Shown: positions 9,780 to 17,285 of the stretch, piece after piece
How positions within the stretch are numbered: position 1 is the first letter of the stretch
Layout: every line of letters starts with the position of its first letter
Assembly: GCA_903873705.1 (NCBI GenBank)
Contig: CAIQPK010000092.1
Location: forward strand, 62,001 to 126,000
Origin: an uncultured Acidobacteriota bacterium
GTDB taxonomy: Bacteria > Acidobacteriota > Terriglobia > Terriglobales > Acidobacteriaceae
Reading direction: 5' to 3'
Length of the DNA: 64,000 nt
Notes under the pieces: generated by a model
Seen by the model: only the letters and a program-made list of their open reading frames with translations
What the model was told of the DNA's origin: nothing
Database searches by the model: none
Translations under genes and position numbers: made by a program

Positions 9780-11255
9780 ATGAGCCCCAGCGGCACGATG
9801 GCCAACGGCATGAGCGCCGAAGAGCAACACCGGAGCGATGCCAAGCGCGCGGCGGCCTTGACTTCGGTGGTTGCGGCGCTGGCGGTGACACTGCTGAAGG
9901 TGCTTACCGGTGCGCTCACCGGATCGCTGGGGATGCTGAGCGAGGCGGCGCACTCCGCGATTGACCTGGTGGCAGCGGCGATCACGCTGTTCACGGTCCG
10001 CATTTCCGACCGGCCAGCCGACGAGGAACACAACTACGGCCACGGCAAGCTGGAAAATTTGTCCGCTGCGGCCGAGATTCTACTGATGGTCGGCTCGTGT
10101 CTGTGGATTGGTTATGAAGCGATCCACCGCATTGCGACGCACAGTCACCTGGACCTGGCGTGGTCGATCTGGCCTTTCATCGTTCTGCTGCTTTCCATCG
10201 CGGTGGACTTCATGCGCAGCCGTTCGCTGCACCGCGCAGCGCGTGAGTATCGCAGCGAGGCACTGGAGGCCGACGCGCTGCACTTTGGCACGGACATCTG
10301 GTCGTCGGTGGCGGTACTGCTCGGGTTATCGGCTTCGCTTGCAGGACGTCATTTTAATATTCCGCTGCTGGAATATGCCGACCCTGTGGCGGCACTGGTG
10401 GTGTCGTGCGTGATCATCAAGGTGACCTGGACGCTGGCCCATCAGACGGTCAATTCCCTGCTGGATGCCACGCCGCCTGAAGTGCGCGAAAAAATCCGTA
10501 CGGACCTGGTTCATGACCTCGAAAGTACTGACGGCATCATGGGCGTACAGCGCGTGCGGGTACGGCGGTCGGGGTCGAATTATTTTGTCGACCTGACGCT
10601 GGGCATTCCGCGCAATGTGACGTTCCAGCGGTCGGAGCAGATCACGTTTGCGGCCACAGCAGCGGTGCAGGAGCGGTTGCCAGGCGCGGATGTCGTCATC
10701 CATACCGTACCAGTGGCGTCGCTGCGGGAGAGCATCTTCGATCGCATTCGCGCTGTTGCGGCGCGCTCTAATCTTTCGATCCACGACGTGAGTGTGCAGC
10801 AGTACGACGGCGCCCTGCATGTGGAGCAGCATCTCGAAGTCGACGAGCGCATGGCTCTGCGCGATGCGCACGATATTGTGACGGTGCTGGAAGCAGAGAT
10901 GCGGCAGGAGATCCCGGAGATCGCCTCGGTGCTAACGCATATTGAGAGCGAGCCGGCAACGATCGCTCACACGGCCGAGGCGGATCGCGATACGAGCGCG
11001 CTGGAGGCCGACCTGCGCACCGTGGCACGCACGTTTCCCGAGGTGGTCGACATCCACGACGTGGTGATGACGCGGTCGCATACGGACCACGATCACAGCA
11101 TCCACATACGCTGCCACTGCACGCTGCCGGACGACCTGCCAATGGAGCGGGTGCATGCCATCATCACGGAGCTTGAGAGCGATTTCCGGGCGATCCATCC
11201 GCAGGTTAGCCGGGTATTGATTCATCCCGAGCCGGCCACTGACAACCGCCGCTGA
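9780..11255 (+). CDS. Cation diffusion facilitator transporter with extended C-terminus
   Basis: 491 residues. N-terminal CDF membrane domain with about six helices and the two metal-site HxxxD motifs (AHSAID and HFGTD). The loop HNYGHGKLENL is characteristic. Exports Zn2+, Fe2+ or Co2+/Ni2+ in exchange for protons. After the first cytoplasmic dimerisation domain (about residues 220-300) the protein is longer than the usual 300 residues. Two further ferredoxin-like segments follow (about 310-390 and 400-485), the last ending in a His-containing stretch (HTDHDHSIH), so tandem ZT-dimer domains are inferred. The frame is open to 9684 but ATG 9780 gives the usual N-terminus. Confidence 0.88.
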   Translation: MSPSGTMANGMSAEEQHRSDAKRAAALTSVVAALAVTLLKVLTGALTGSLGMLSEAAHSAIDLVAAAITLFTVRISDRPADEEHNYGHGKLENLSAAAEILLMVGSCLWIGYEAIHRIATHSHLDLAWSIWPFIVLLLSIAVDFMRSRSLHRAAREYRSEALEADALHFGTDIWSSVAVLLGLSASLAGRHFNIPLLEYADPVAALVVSCVIIKVTWTLAHQTVNSLLDATPPEVREKIRTDLVHDLESTDGIMGVQRVRVRRSGSNYFVDLTLGIPRNVTFQRSEQITFAATAAVQERLPGADVVIHTVPVASLRESIFDRIRAVAARSNLSIHDVSVQQYDGALHVEQHLEVDERMALRDAHDIVTVLEAEMRQEIPEIASVLTHIESEPATIAHTAEADRDTSALEADLRTVARTFPEVVDIHDVVMTRSHTDHDHSIHIRCHCTLPDDLPMERVHAIITELESDFRAIHPQVSRVLIHPEPATDNRR

Positions 11256-11291
11256 CGGCGTGCATCCAACCTGTATGCTGGGAAATAACTG

Positions 11292-12128
11292 ATGCGATAC
11301 TTTCGGCTCATCCTGGGTGCGCTGGCGATGATTTTCGTGGCGATGCTGGCCGCGATCGTGACCATGCGCGTGGCGCTGCACGGCGGCGAGGTGACGGTGC
11401 CGAACTTCGCAGGCATGTCGATCACCGAGGCATCGAACGCGGCACTGAGTAAACGGCTGGATCTGAAGATCGACAACAAGTTTTACTCGACGGTGGTGCC
11501 GGCAGGCCGCATTCTTTCGCAGGCTCCGGCGGCGGGCTCTACGGTCCGCAAGAAGTGGCAGGTGCGGGTGACGGTGAGCCTGGGGCCTCAGCAGGTGTCG
11601 ATCCCCGACGTGGTGGGCCAACCGCAGCGCGAGGCTGCGATGAACATTCGCCGGATGAGCCTGGACCTGGGTGCTATTGCGCACATCGGCGCGCCGGGCG
11701 ACCCGGACATCGTGCTGGCGCAGACGCCTCCGCCTAATGCCGGTGTTGACCGGCCGCAGGTGAGCCTGTTGTTGTCGCAGTCGAGCGACGCCAGCAGCGA
11801 TACGTTTGTGATGCCATCGTTTGTGGGGATGAGCTACTCGAACGCCAGCCGTGCGGCCGCGGCGATTGGTCTGCGGCTGACGTACGTGGCGGATACGCCT
11901 CCGCCGGCAACGGCTCCCGCCGCGAGCACGCCTGCGCCTGCAGCGGCGGCGGCTCCCGGTGCGCCACCCGCAGCAGGAACCCCGACGACGATACCGGCGG
12001 CGGTGGTCCGTGTTGCGTCCCCTTCAGGCCCGGTGCTCTCGCAGAAGCCGGAGGCGGGCTTCCGCTTCAGCAAAGGCGATACGGTGCGCATCAGCTTTGT
12101 ACACGGATCTGCAGGTCAAAACCAGTAA
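11292..12128 (+). CDS. Membrane-anchored PASTA-domain protein without kinase
   Basis: 278 residues. One N-terminal membrane helix (about residues 5-25) places the remainder outside the membrane. Three PASTA repeats: about 34-100 (VTVPNFAGMSITEA), 102-165 (VSIPDVVGQPQREA) and 172 to the end (FVMPSFVGMSYSNA). The third is split by a Pro/Ala-rich linker of about 45 residues. PASTA domains bind peptidoglycan or muropeptides in Ser/Thr kinases and PBPs; here no kinase or transpeptidase domain is attached. It follows the CDF gene by 36 nt and converges on rsmB with no gap. Confidence 0.85.
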   Translation: MRYFRLILGALAMIFVAMLAAIVTMRVALHGGEVTVPNFAGMSITEASNAALSKRLDLKIDNKFYSTVVPAGRILSQAPAAGSTVRKKWQVRVTVSLGPQQVSIPDVVGQPQREAAMNIRRMSLDLGAIAHIGAPGDPDIVLAQTPPPNAGVDRPQVSLLLSQSSDASSDTFVMPSFVGMSYSNASRAAAAIGLRLTYVADTPPPATAPAASTPAPAAAAAPGAPPAAGTPTTIPAAVVRVASPSGPVLSQKPEAGFRFSKGDTVRISFVHGSAGQNQ

Positions 12129-13457
12129 CTACGCCTGCTTTTGAAAGACCGCTGCGAAGAAGCCGTCACCGTTGAAACTATTGCCGGGAAGCGTTCGCAG
12201 GATGTCGCCGTTGACGATCGCGTTGAGATCCACGTCCGGATTGAAACGGCCCTGATCGCGAAGGCTTTCCAACAACGGCATGACGGGGACCGGTGCGATG
12301 GCGGCGTTGCGAAGCGATGCGAGAACGCCTGCCACCACCTGCTCGTTCTCTTCGGGCTCCAGTGAGCAGGTGGAGTAGACCAGGCGTCCGCCCGGAGTGA
12401 GACGGCCGAAAGCGGATGCCAGAATTTCTCGCTGACGTTGCGTCTGTCGGCGAATGTCCTCAACGTCAAGGCGATGACGAATTTCAGGATTTCGCGCCAG
12501 GGTACCTGTGCCGCTACAGGGGACGTCACAGAGGATCAGGTCGAATTGCCCGAGTTCGGCGGGGGGCGATGCGGCGTCCGCTTCGAGCGTCTTCACCGTT
12601 CTGCTCACACCCGCTGATTGCAGGCGTTCAGCAAGCGAGGCCAGGCGCCTGGGGCTGGCGTCGGTGGCAAGAAGCTGCGTGCCTGGGAAGCGAGTGGCGA
12701 GGATGAGGGTCTTACCGCCGGGAGCGGCGCAGCAATCCCATACACGCTGTGCACCGGGTGCGGCGGCAGCGGCAAGCTCGGCAACGAGGCGTGAACCGTC
12801 GTCCATCACGGGCATGGCTGCATCGTCGCGTTCAGGCGCGAACAGCGTGCCGCAGGCTGGCTCGTGCTGCCCGGCATCGCAGATGGCAACGGCGGCGGGC
12901 CGACCGTAAGCCGCGACCCAGCGCTCCACCAGCCATGCAGGATGGCCGAGGCGCTCGGCAAAAGCGGTGGTGGACTCATGCAGACGCTGGCCGGGTTTGG
13001 GAGCGGTAGACAGCTTGCGCAACACCGCGTTCACCATGCCAACAGCGAAGGGTGCACCCGCGCGGGCGAGCTCCACGCTTTCGCTGAGCGCGGCGTGCGG
13101 GGGAATGCGGTCGAGGTGCAGAAGCTGAAAGGCTCCCATGCGCAGGGCGATTTCCACGGGCGCGGTGAGCTTGATGTCGGGCCGCTGGAGGAAGGGGCGG
13201 ATGCGCGCATCCAACGCGATCTGCCAGCGGAGAACGCCCAAGACGAGCGTGGTGGCGAGATTCTTGTCGGCGCTAGAGAGTCCTTTGAGATGCCGGCCGT
13301 GCAGCAGGTCGTCGCTATGGCCGCGGCCCTGCGCGATGAGGCCGAGGATTTCAAAGGCAGCGGCGCGGGCGGCGCTGATGCGGATGGTGGGGCGCTGTGG
13401 CGGGGGTTTAGGGCCGGGGTCAACCGGGCGTTTGTGATCAGCCAACGCGCTCACCAT
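12129..13457 (-). CDS. rsmB: 16S rRNA m5C967 methyltransferase RsmB
   Basis: 442 residues. N-terminal NusB-like RNA-binding domain (about 30-160) and a C-terminal SAM-dependent methyltransferase. The SAM loop is WDCCAAPGGKT, the motif IV cysteine is in CDVPCSGTGTLARNPEIRH and the catalytic motif VI cysteine in YSTCSLEPEEN, as required for the RsmB/NOP2 mechanism. It is the last gene of the leftward run and its start overlaps the end of fmt by 20 nt. The fmt-rsmB order is common in bacteria. Confidence 0.94.
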   Translation of the reverse strand: MVSALADHKRPVDPGPKPPPQRPTIRISAARAAAFEILGLIAQGRGHSDDLLHGRHLKGLSSADKNLATTLVLGVLRWQIALDARIRPFLQRPDIKLTAPVEIALRMGAFQLLHLDRIPPHAALSESVELARAGAPFAVGMVNAVLRKLSTAPKPGQRLHESTTAFAERLGHPAWLVERWVAAYGRPAAVAICDAGQHEPACGTLFAPERDDAAMPVMDDGSRLVAELAAAAAPGAQRVWDCCAAPGGKTLILATRFPGTQLLATDASPRRLASLAERLQSAGVSRTVKTLEADAASPPAELGQFDLILCDVPCSGTGTLARNPEIRHRLDVEDIRRQTQRQREILASAFGRLTPGGRLVYSTCSLEPEENEQVVAGVLASLRNAAIAPVPVMPLLESLRDQGRFNPDVDLNAIVNGDILRTLPGNSFNGDGFFAAVFQKQA

Positions 13458-14385
13458 GCTTTATCTGGAAATCGCGAAAGAAAGCAGCGCCAGGCATGCG
13501 GGGCTTTCCTTCGAGTTGGACTTCCTCCAGCAGCAGTGCGGTGTTCTGGGCGACCGCAAGGAAGAGTTGATCGTGGTGCATAATCAGCGCGCCGGGGTTT
13601 AGGGGTTCGGGTAAGTCCAATTCCGCCGCCTTGATGCGCAGGAGAAGGAAGCGCTTGCCGCGAAACTCGGCGTAGCAACCGGGCCACGGAGTGAATCCAC
13701 GCCAGCGATCGTAGGTATGCCCCGCGGTACGGTCGAGGTCGAGGCGGCCGTCCTCGCGGGTGAGGATTGGGGCTAGTGTAGCGTGCTCGTGGTCCTGAGG
13801 ACGGGAGCGCAGGGTGCCGGCGTCGAGGCCAGCGAGGGTTTCCAGCATCAGTTTTGCGCCAATCTCCGCCAATGTGGGGTACATGTCGGCGGCGGTGGCG
13901 TCCGGCGGCACGGGAACGGCGTGCTGAAGCAGAATGTCGCCGGTATCCAGGCCGGCGTCGAGCTTCATCGTGGTCACGCCGGTCTCCTGTTCGCCGTTGG
14001 CGATGCCCCACTGGATGGGCGCGGCGCCGCGATACTTGGGCAGCAGCGAGCCATGCAGATTGATGTTGCCGAAGCGCGGCAGGTCGAGCATCCAATGCGG
14101 AATGATGCGTCCGTAGGCCACGACGAGGATGGCGTCGGGCTGGATGGCTTCGAGCGTGGCGCGGAGTTCGGCGTTGTTCTTGATGCGTTCCGGTTGATCG
14201 ATGGCGAGGCCGCGCTCAAGAGCGAAGCGCTTGACGGCGGAAGCCTGGAGCTCTAGCTTGCGGCCTGCGGGCCTGTCGGGCTGGGTAAGGACGAGCGCAA
14301 CGTCGTGGCCGGCATCCAGCACGGCACGGAGCGTCGGCACCGCGAACTCAGGGGTTCCGCAGAAGACCAGTTTCACCGGGGACAC
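13438..14385 (-). CDS. fmt: Methionyl-tRNA formyltransferase
   Basis: 315 residues. Formylates initiator Met-tRNA with 10-formyl-THF. Visible motifs: FCGTPEFAVPTL at the N-terminus, the folate/catalytic motif NLHGSLLPKYRGAAPIQW and the catalytic Asp region TTMKLDAGLDTGDIL. The C-terminal tRNA-binding domain begins around residue 210. It follows def by 4 nt and overlaps rsmB, so def-fmt-rsmB is one translationally coupled block. Confidence 0.97.
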   Translation of the reverse strand: MSPVKLVFCGTPEFAVPTLRAVLDAGHDVALVLTQPDRPAGRKLELQASAVKRFALERGLAIDQPERIKNNAELRATLEAIQPDAILVVAYGRIIPHWMLDLPRFGNINLHGSLLPKYRGAAPIQWGIANGEQETGVTTMKLDAGLDTGDILLQHAVPVPPDATAADMYPTLAEIGAKLMLETLAGLDAGTLRSRPQDHEHATLAPILTREDGRLDLDRTAGHTYDRWRGFTPWPGCYAEFRGKRFLLLRIKAAELDLPEPLNPGALIMHHDQLFLAVAQNTALLLEEVQLEGKPRMPGAAFFRDFQIKHGERVG

Positions 14386-14389
14386 CGCA

Positions 14390-14914
14390 TTACCACTCGC
14401 CGTTCTTTTGCAGCTTCTTGATCTTGCGATGGACCAGGTCGCGCTTCAGGCGGCTCAGGTGGTCGATGAAGAGGATGCCGTGCAGGTGATCGATTTCATG
14501 CTGCAGGGCGCGCGCGAGGAGTTCTTCGCCCTCGACTTCGAAGGTCTCGCCCTTCACGTTCTGGGCCTGCACCCTTACCCATGCGGCACGCGTTACCTTC
14601 TCGCGAATCTCAGGGAGGCTGAGGCACCCTTCTTCTTCCACCTGCTTGCCGTCGCGGTCGACGATGATGGGGTTGATAAGCGCGATCTTGTCTTCCGGGC
14701 GCTCCTTGAAGCTGACGTCGATCACCGTGATGCGCTTGGAAATATTGATCTGCGGTGCGGCCAGGCCAATGCCCTGCGCTGCATACATGCTGTCGAACAT
14801 CTCCTCGACCAGCTGCGCCAGGTCGTCATTGAAGTCGGTGACGGTGTCCGCTTTCCGGGCAAGCACCGGGTCGGGAAATTTCACCACTTCGTGAATGCGC
14901 TGTGGCTTGCTCAT
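14390..14914 (-). CDS. def: Peptide deformylase
   Basis: 174 residues. Metalloenzyme removing the N-formyl group from nascent proteins, the step that complements the adjacent fmt product. The three family motifs are intact: GIGLAAPQI, EEGCLSLPE (metal Cys) and QHEIDHLHG (two metal His and the catalytic Glu). It is separated from aroC by only 3 nt and from fmt by 4 nt. Confidence 0.97.
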   Translation of the reverse strand: MSKPQRIHEVVKFPDPVLARKADTVTDFNDDLAQLVEEMFDSMYAAQGIGLAAPQINISKRITVIDVSFKERPEDKIALINPIIVDRDGKQVEEEGCLSLPEIREKVTRAAWVRVQAQNVKGETFEVEGEELLARALQHEIDHLHGILFIDHLSRLKRDLVHRKIKKLQKNGEW

Positions 14915-14917
14915 CGC

Positions 14918-16105
14918 TCAGAACGCTCGAATCTGTTGGCAGTAGCCGTTGTAGTTGCGCTGCAACTCGCCCAGCGAGTCGCCGCCGAATTTTTCCAGGA
15001 CGAGTTTAGCGACGCAGAGCGCCACCATCGCTTCAGCCGCTACACCAGCAGCGGGAACGACGCAGACATCGGAGCGCTCATAGGATGCCTTGGTGACTTC
15101 GCGGGTTGCGAAGGATACCGATGCCAGCGGACGGCGGAGCGTGGAGATGGGTTTGAGGTAGCCGCGAATGACGAGGTCTTCGCCGTTCGAAATGCCGCCT
15201 TCGATGCCACCGGCATTGTTGTGGTCGCGGGAGAACTTCGTGAATGGCGAGCCGTCCTGGGCGGGTTCGGCTTCGTAGGCGATGGCGTCGTGGACCGTGG
15301 AGCCCAGCGACTGCGCGGCTGTTACGCCGCGGCCGAGTTCGACGGCCTTCACCGCTTGTAGACTCATGACCGCTTGTGCGAGCAGGCCGTCGAGGCGCTC
15401 GTCCCAGTTGACGTGCGTGCCGACGCCGGGAGGAAGGCCGTGGACGAGGACTTCGAAGACACCGCCGATGGTGTCGCCGGTGCGGAGGGCGATGTCGACT
15501 TCGGCCTTCATGCGCGCTTCGGACTCGGGGTCGACGCAGGCGAGCAGGACGTCTTCGCGGTCAGCGATGGCTGCGACTTCGGCGAAGGTGGCTTCGCGCG
15601 AGAGTTCGGCGCCGCCGACGCGGATGACATGGCTGGCGACTTCGATGCCGAGCGACTTCAGCAACATCTTTGCGACAGCGCCGCAGGCTACACGGGCTGC
15701 GGATTCGCGGGCGCTCGCGCGTTCCAGCACGTAGCGGGCGTCGGGAAAATCGTATTTCAGGGCGCCGGCCAGGTCGGCGTGGCCGGGGCGGGGGCTGGCT
15801 ACGGCCTTGTGCTTTTCGGGGTCACCCGTTTCGACCGGGAGAATCTCTTCCCAGTTCTTCCAGTCGCGGTTGGCGAGGGTCATGGCAATCGGCGAGCCGA
15901 TGGTTTTGCCGTGGCGCACGCCGGAGAGGATGTGGGCCGTGTCGCGCTCGATGCGCATGCGGCCGCCGCGGCCGAAGCCCTGCTGGCGGCGCCAGAGTTC
16001 GCGGTCCAGGAAGGCCTGATCGACCGGGACACCTGCCGGTAGACCGCTGAGGAGGGCGACGAGCGATTCGCCGTGACTTTCGCCGGCTGTAGAAAAACGA
16101 AGCAT
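14918..16105 (-). CDS. aroC: Chorismate synthase
   Basis: 395 residues. Converts EPSP to chorismate with reduced FMN, last step of the shikimate pathway. Signatures include the N-terminal FSTAGESHG, the RQQGFGRGGRM loop, RPGHADLAGALKY and the ASARESAARVACGAV helix. Length suits the Gram-positive-like long form. It precedes def by 3 nt and follows the YhaM-like gene by 65 nt. Confidence 0.97.
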   Translation of the reverse strand: MLRFSTAGESHGESLVALLSGLPAGVPVDQAFLDRELWRRQQGFGRGGRMRIERDTAHILSGVRHGKTIGSPIAMTLANRDWKNWEEILPVETGDPEKHKAVASPRPGHADLAGALKYDFPDARYVLERASARESAARVACGAVAKMLLKSLGIEVASHVIRVGGAELSREATFAEVAAIADREDVLLACVDPESEARMKAEVDIALRTGDTIGGVFEVLVHGLPPGVGTHVNWDERLDGLLAQAVMSLQAVKAVELGRGVTAAQSLGSTVHDAIAYEAEPAQDGSPFTKFSRDHNNAGGIEGGISNGEDLVIRGYLKPISTLRRPLASVSFATREVTKASYERSDVCVVPAAGVAAEAMVALCVAKLVLEKFGGDSLGELQRNYNGYCQQIRAF

Positions 16106-16170
16106 GAACTATTGATTATAACGAGCGGGTGCCAGATACTCGCAGGACAGCGGCGAACACCGCGCAGGGA

Positions 16171-17199
16171 CTACTCGGGATCGTTGAGGAAGGCCTTGGA
16201 ATCGAAGAGCGGGCGGTCCATGGATCGCACCCACTCGGTGACCTCTGCGGGACCCTTGCCGGATGCCTTCGCGCCGACGAATTCATTGCGCATGGCCTGA
16301 AACTTGGCTTCAAGGTCGTCGAGCGCGCTGAGGAGCATGGCTTCAGGCGTCATGGGGAGTTTGGGAGAGCCGAACTCGAGCTTGCCGTGGTGGGCGAGGA
16401 TCATGTGTTCGACGAGGAGGCGGAGGCGATCGGGAAAGAGCTGGGGCGGGTTGCCTGCTACGATGGCGCTGGCAACGGCCTGCGCGTTCAGCGTGGCGAC
16501 CTTCTCATGCAACATGCCCTGCGCAATGCTGATATGGCCGATCAGCTGCCCCTCGAGCGTGTAGTTGAAGCTGGACTTCCAGGAGAGCTCGCGAACCTTG
16601 CCGATATCGTGCAGGATGGCCCCGGTGACGAGCAGGTCGGGATCGACCTCCGGGTAGAACGGCGCGGTGGCGCGGCAGACGCGGACGAGCGTGAGGACGT
16701 GCTCGAGCAGGCCGCCGATCCAGGCATGGTGCAGGCGTTTGGCGGCGGGTGCGGTGCGAAAGGCTGCGCCGATGTTTTCGTCGTCGAGAAACGCGTGGAC
16801 CAGTGCGCGGAGGTGCGGATTTTTGAAGGCGGCGACGTAGCCGGTGAGTTCGGCGTACATCTCGGCGATATCGAACTGCGTGGCTGGAACGAAGTCACTT
16901 GCTTCGATCTCGCTGTCAGCGGCGTTGCGCATCTTGGTGAGGGTGATCTGGAACTTGCCCTGGTACTTCGAGATCTGGCCCTGCACCTTGACGTAGCAGC
17001 CCTCGCTGCAGTGCTGCTGGGCGTCGGCGATGTCTTCCCACATGCGGCCTTCCATCTGGCCGGTCTTGTCGGTCAGCGTGAGGGCGAGGTACTGGCCGCC
17101 CTGCTTGCGGTCGCGGACCTGCACGGAGGAAAGGCAGAAATAGGTGGTGACCACCTGGTTGTCGAAGCGGGCCGCGTCGGCGATAAAGAAGTCTTTCAT
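16171..17199 (-). CDS. YhaM-like 3'-5' exoribonuclease (OB fold plus HD domain)
   Basis: 342 residues. N-terminal OB-fold nucleic-acid-binding domain (about 15-100, with LALTLTDKTGQMEGRMWED) and a C-terminal HD hydrolase domain (about 160-310). The HD domain has LHHAWIGGLLEH, ILHDIGKV and HMILAHHGKLEFGSP. This is the YhaM/CBF1 arrangement seen in a manganese-dependent 3'-5' exonuclease of Firmicutes, also widespread in Acidobacteria. Precise substrate preference cannot be read from the sequence. It sits between the foldase gene and aroC on the same strand; a strong hairpin precedes it. Confidence 0.88.
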   Translation of the reverse strand: MKDFFIADAARFDNQVVTTYFCLSSVQVRDRKQGGQYLALTLTDKTGQMEGRMWEDIADAQQHCSEGCYVKVQGQISKYQGKFQITLTKMRNAADSEIEASDFVPATQFDIAEMYAELTGYVAAFKNPHLRALVHAFLDDENIGAAFRTAPAAKRLHHAWIGGLLEHVLTLVRVCRATAPFYPEVDPDLLVTGAILHDIGKVRELSWKSSFNYTLEGQLIGHISIAQGMLHEKVATLNAQAVASAIVAGNPPQLFPDRLRLLVEHMILAHHGKLEFGSPKLPMTPEAMLLSALDDLEAKFQAMRNEFVGAKASGKGPAEVTEWVRSMDRPLFDSKAFLNDPE

Positions 17200-17240
17200 G
17201 GCGACTTCAGGATACGCGTTCCGGCTGCGCGCAAAAGCGA

Positions 17241-17266
17241 ACGCGAAGGCCGGGTGGCCTTCGCGT
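17241..17266 (-). terminator. Perfect 11-bp hairpin after the SurA-like gene
   Basis: Inverted repeat ACGCGAAGGCC / GGCCTTCGCGT with a 4-nt loop. Read leftwards it is followed within a few bases by CTTTTG, a short U-tract, which fits intrinsic termination or attenuation between the foldase gene and the YhaM-like gene. The U-tract is short, so read-through is possible. Confidence 0.6.
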
Positions 17267-17285
17267 ACGGCTTATACGAGACTGA

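Noticed and set aside
14201-15361. 386-codon plus-strand open frame
   Set aside because: Spans the antisense of fmt, def and aroC, all of which have catalytic motifs on the minus strand.
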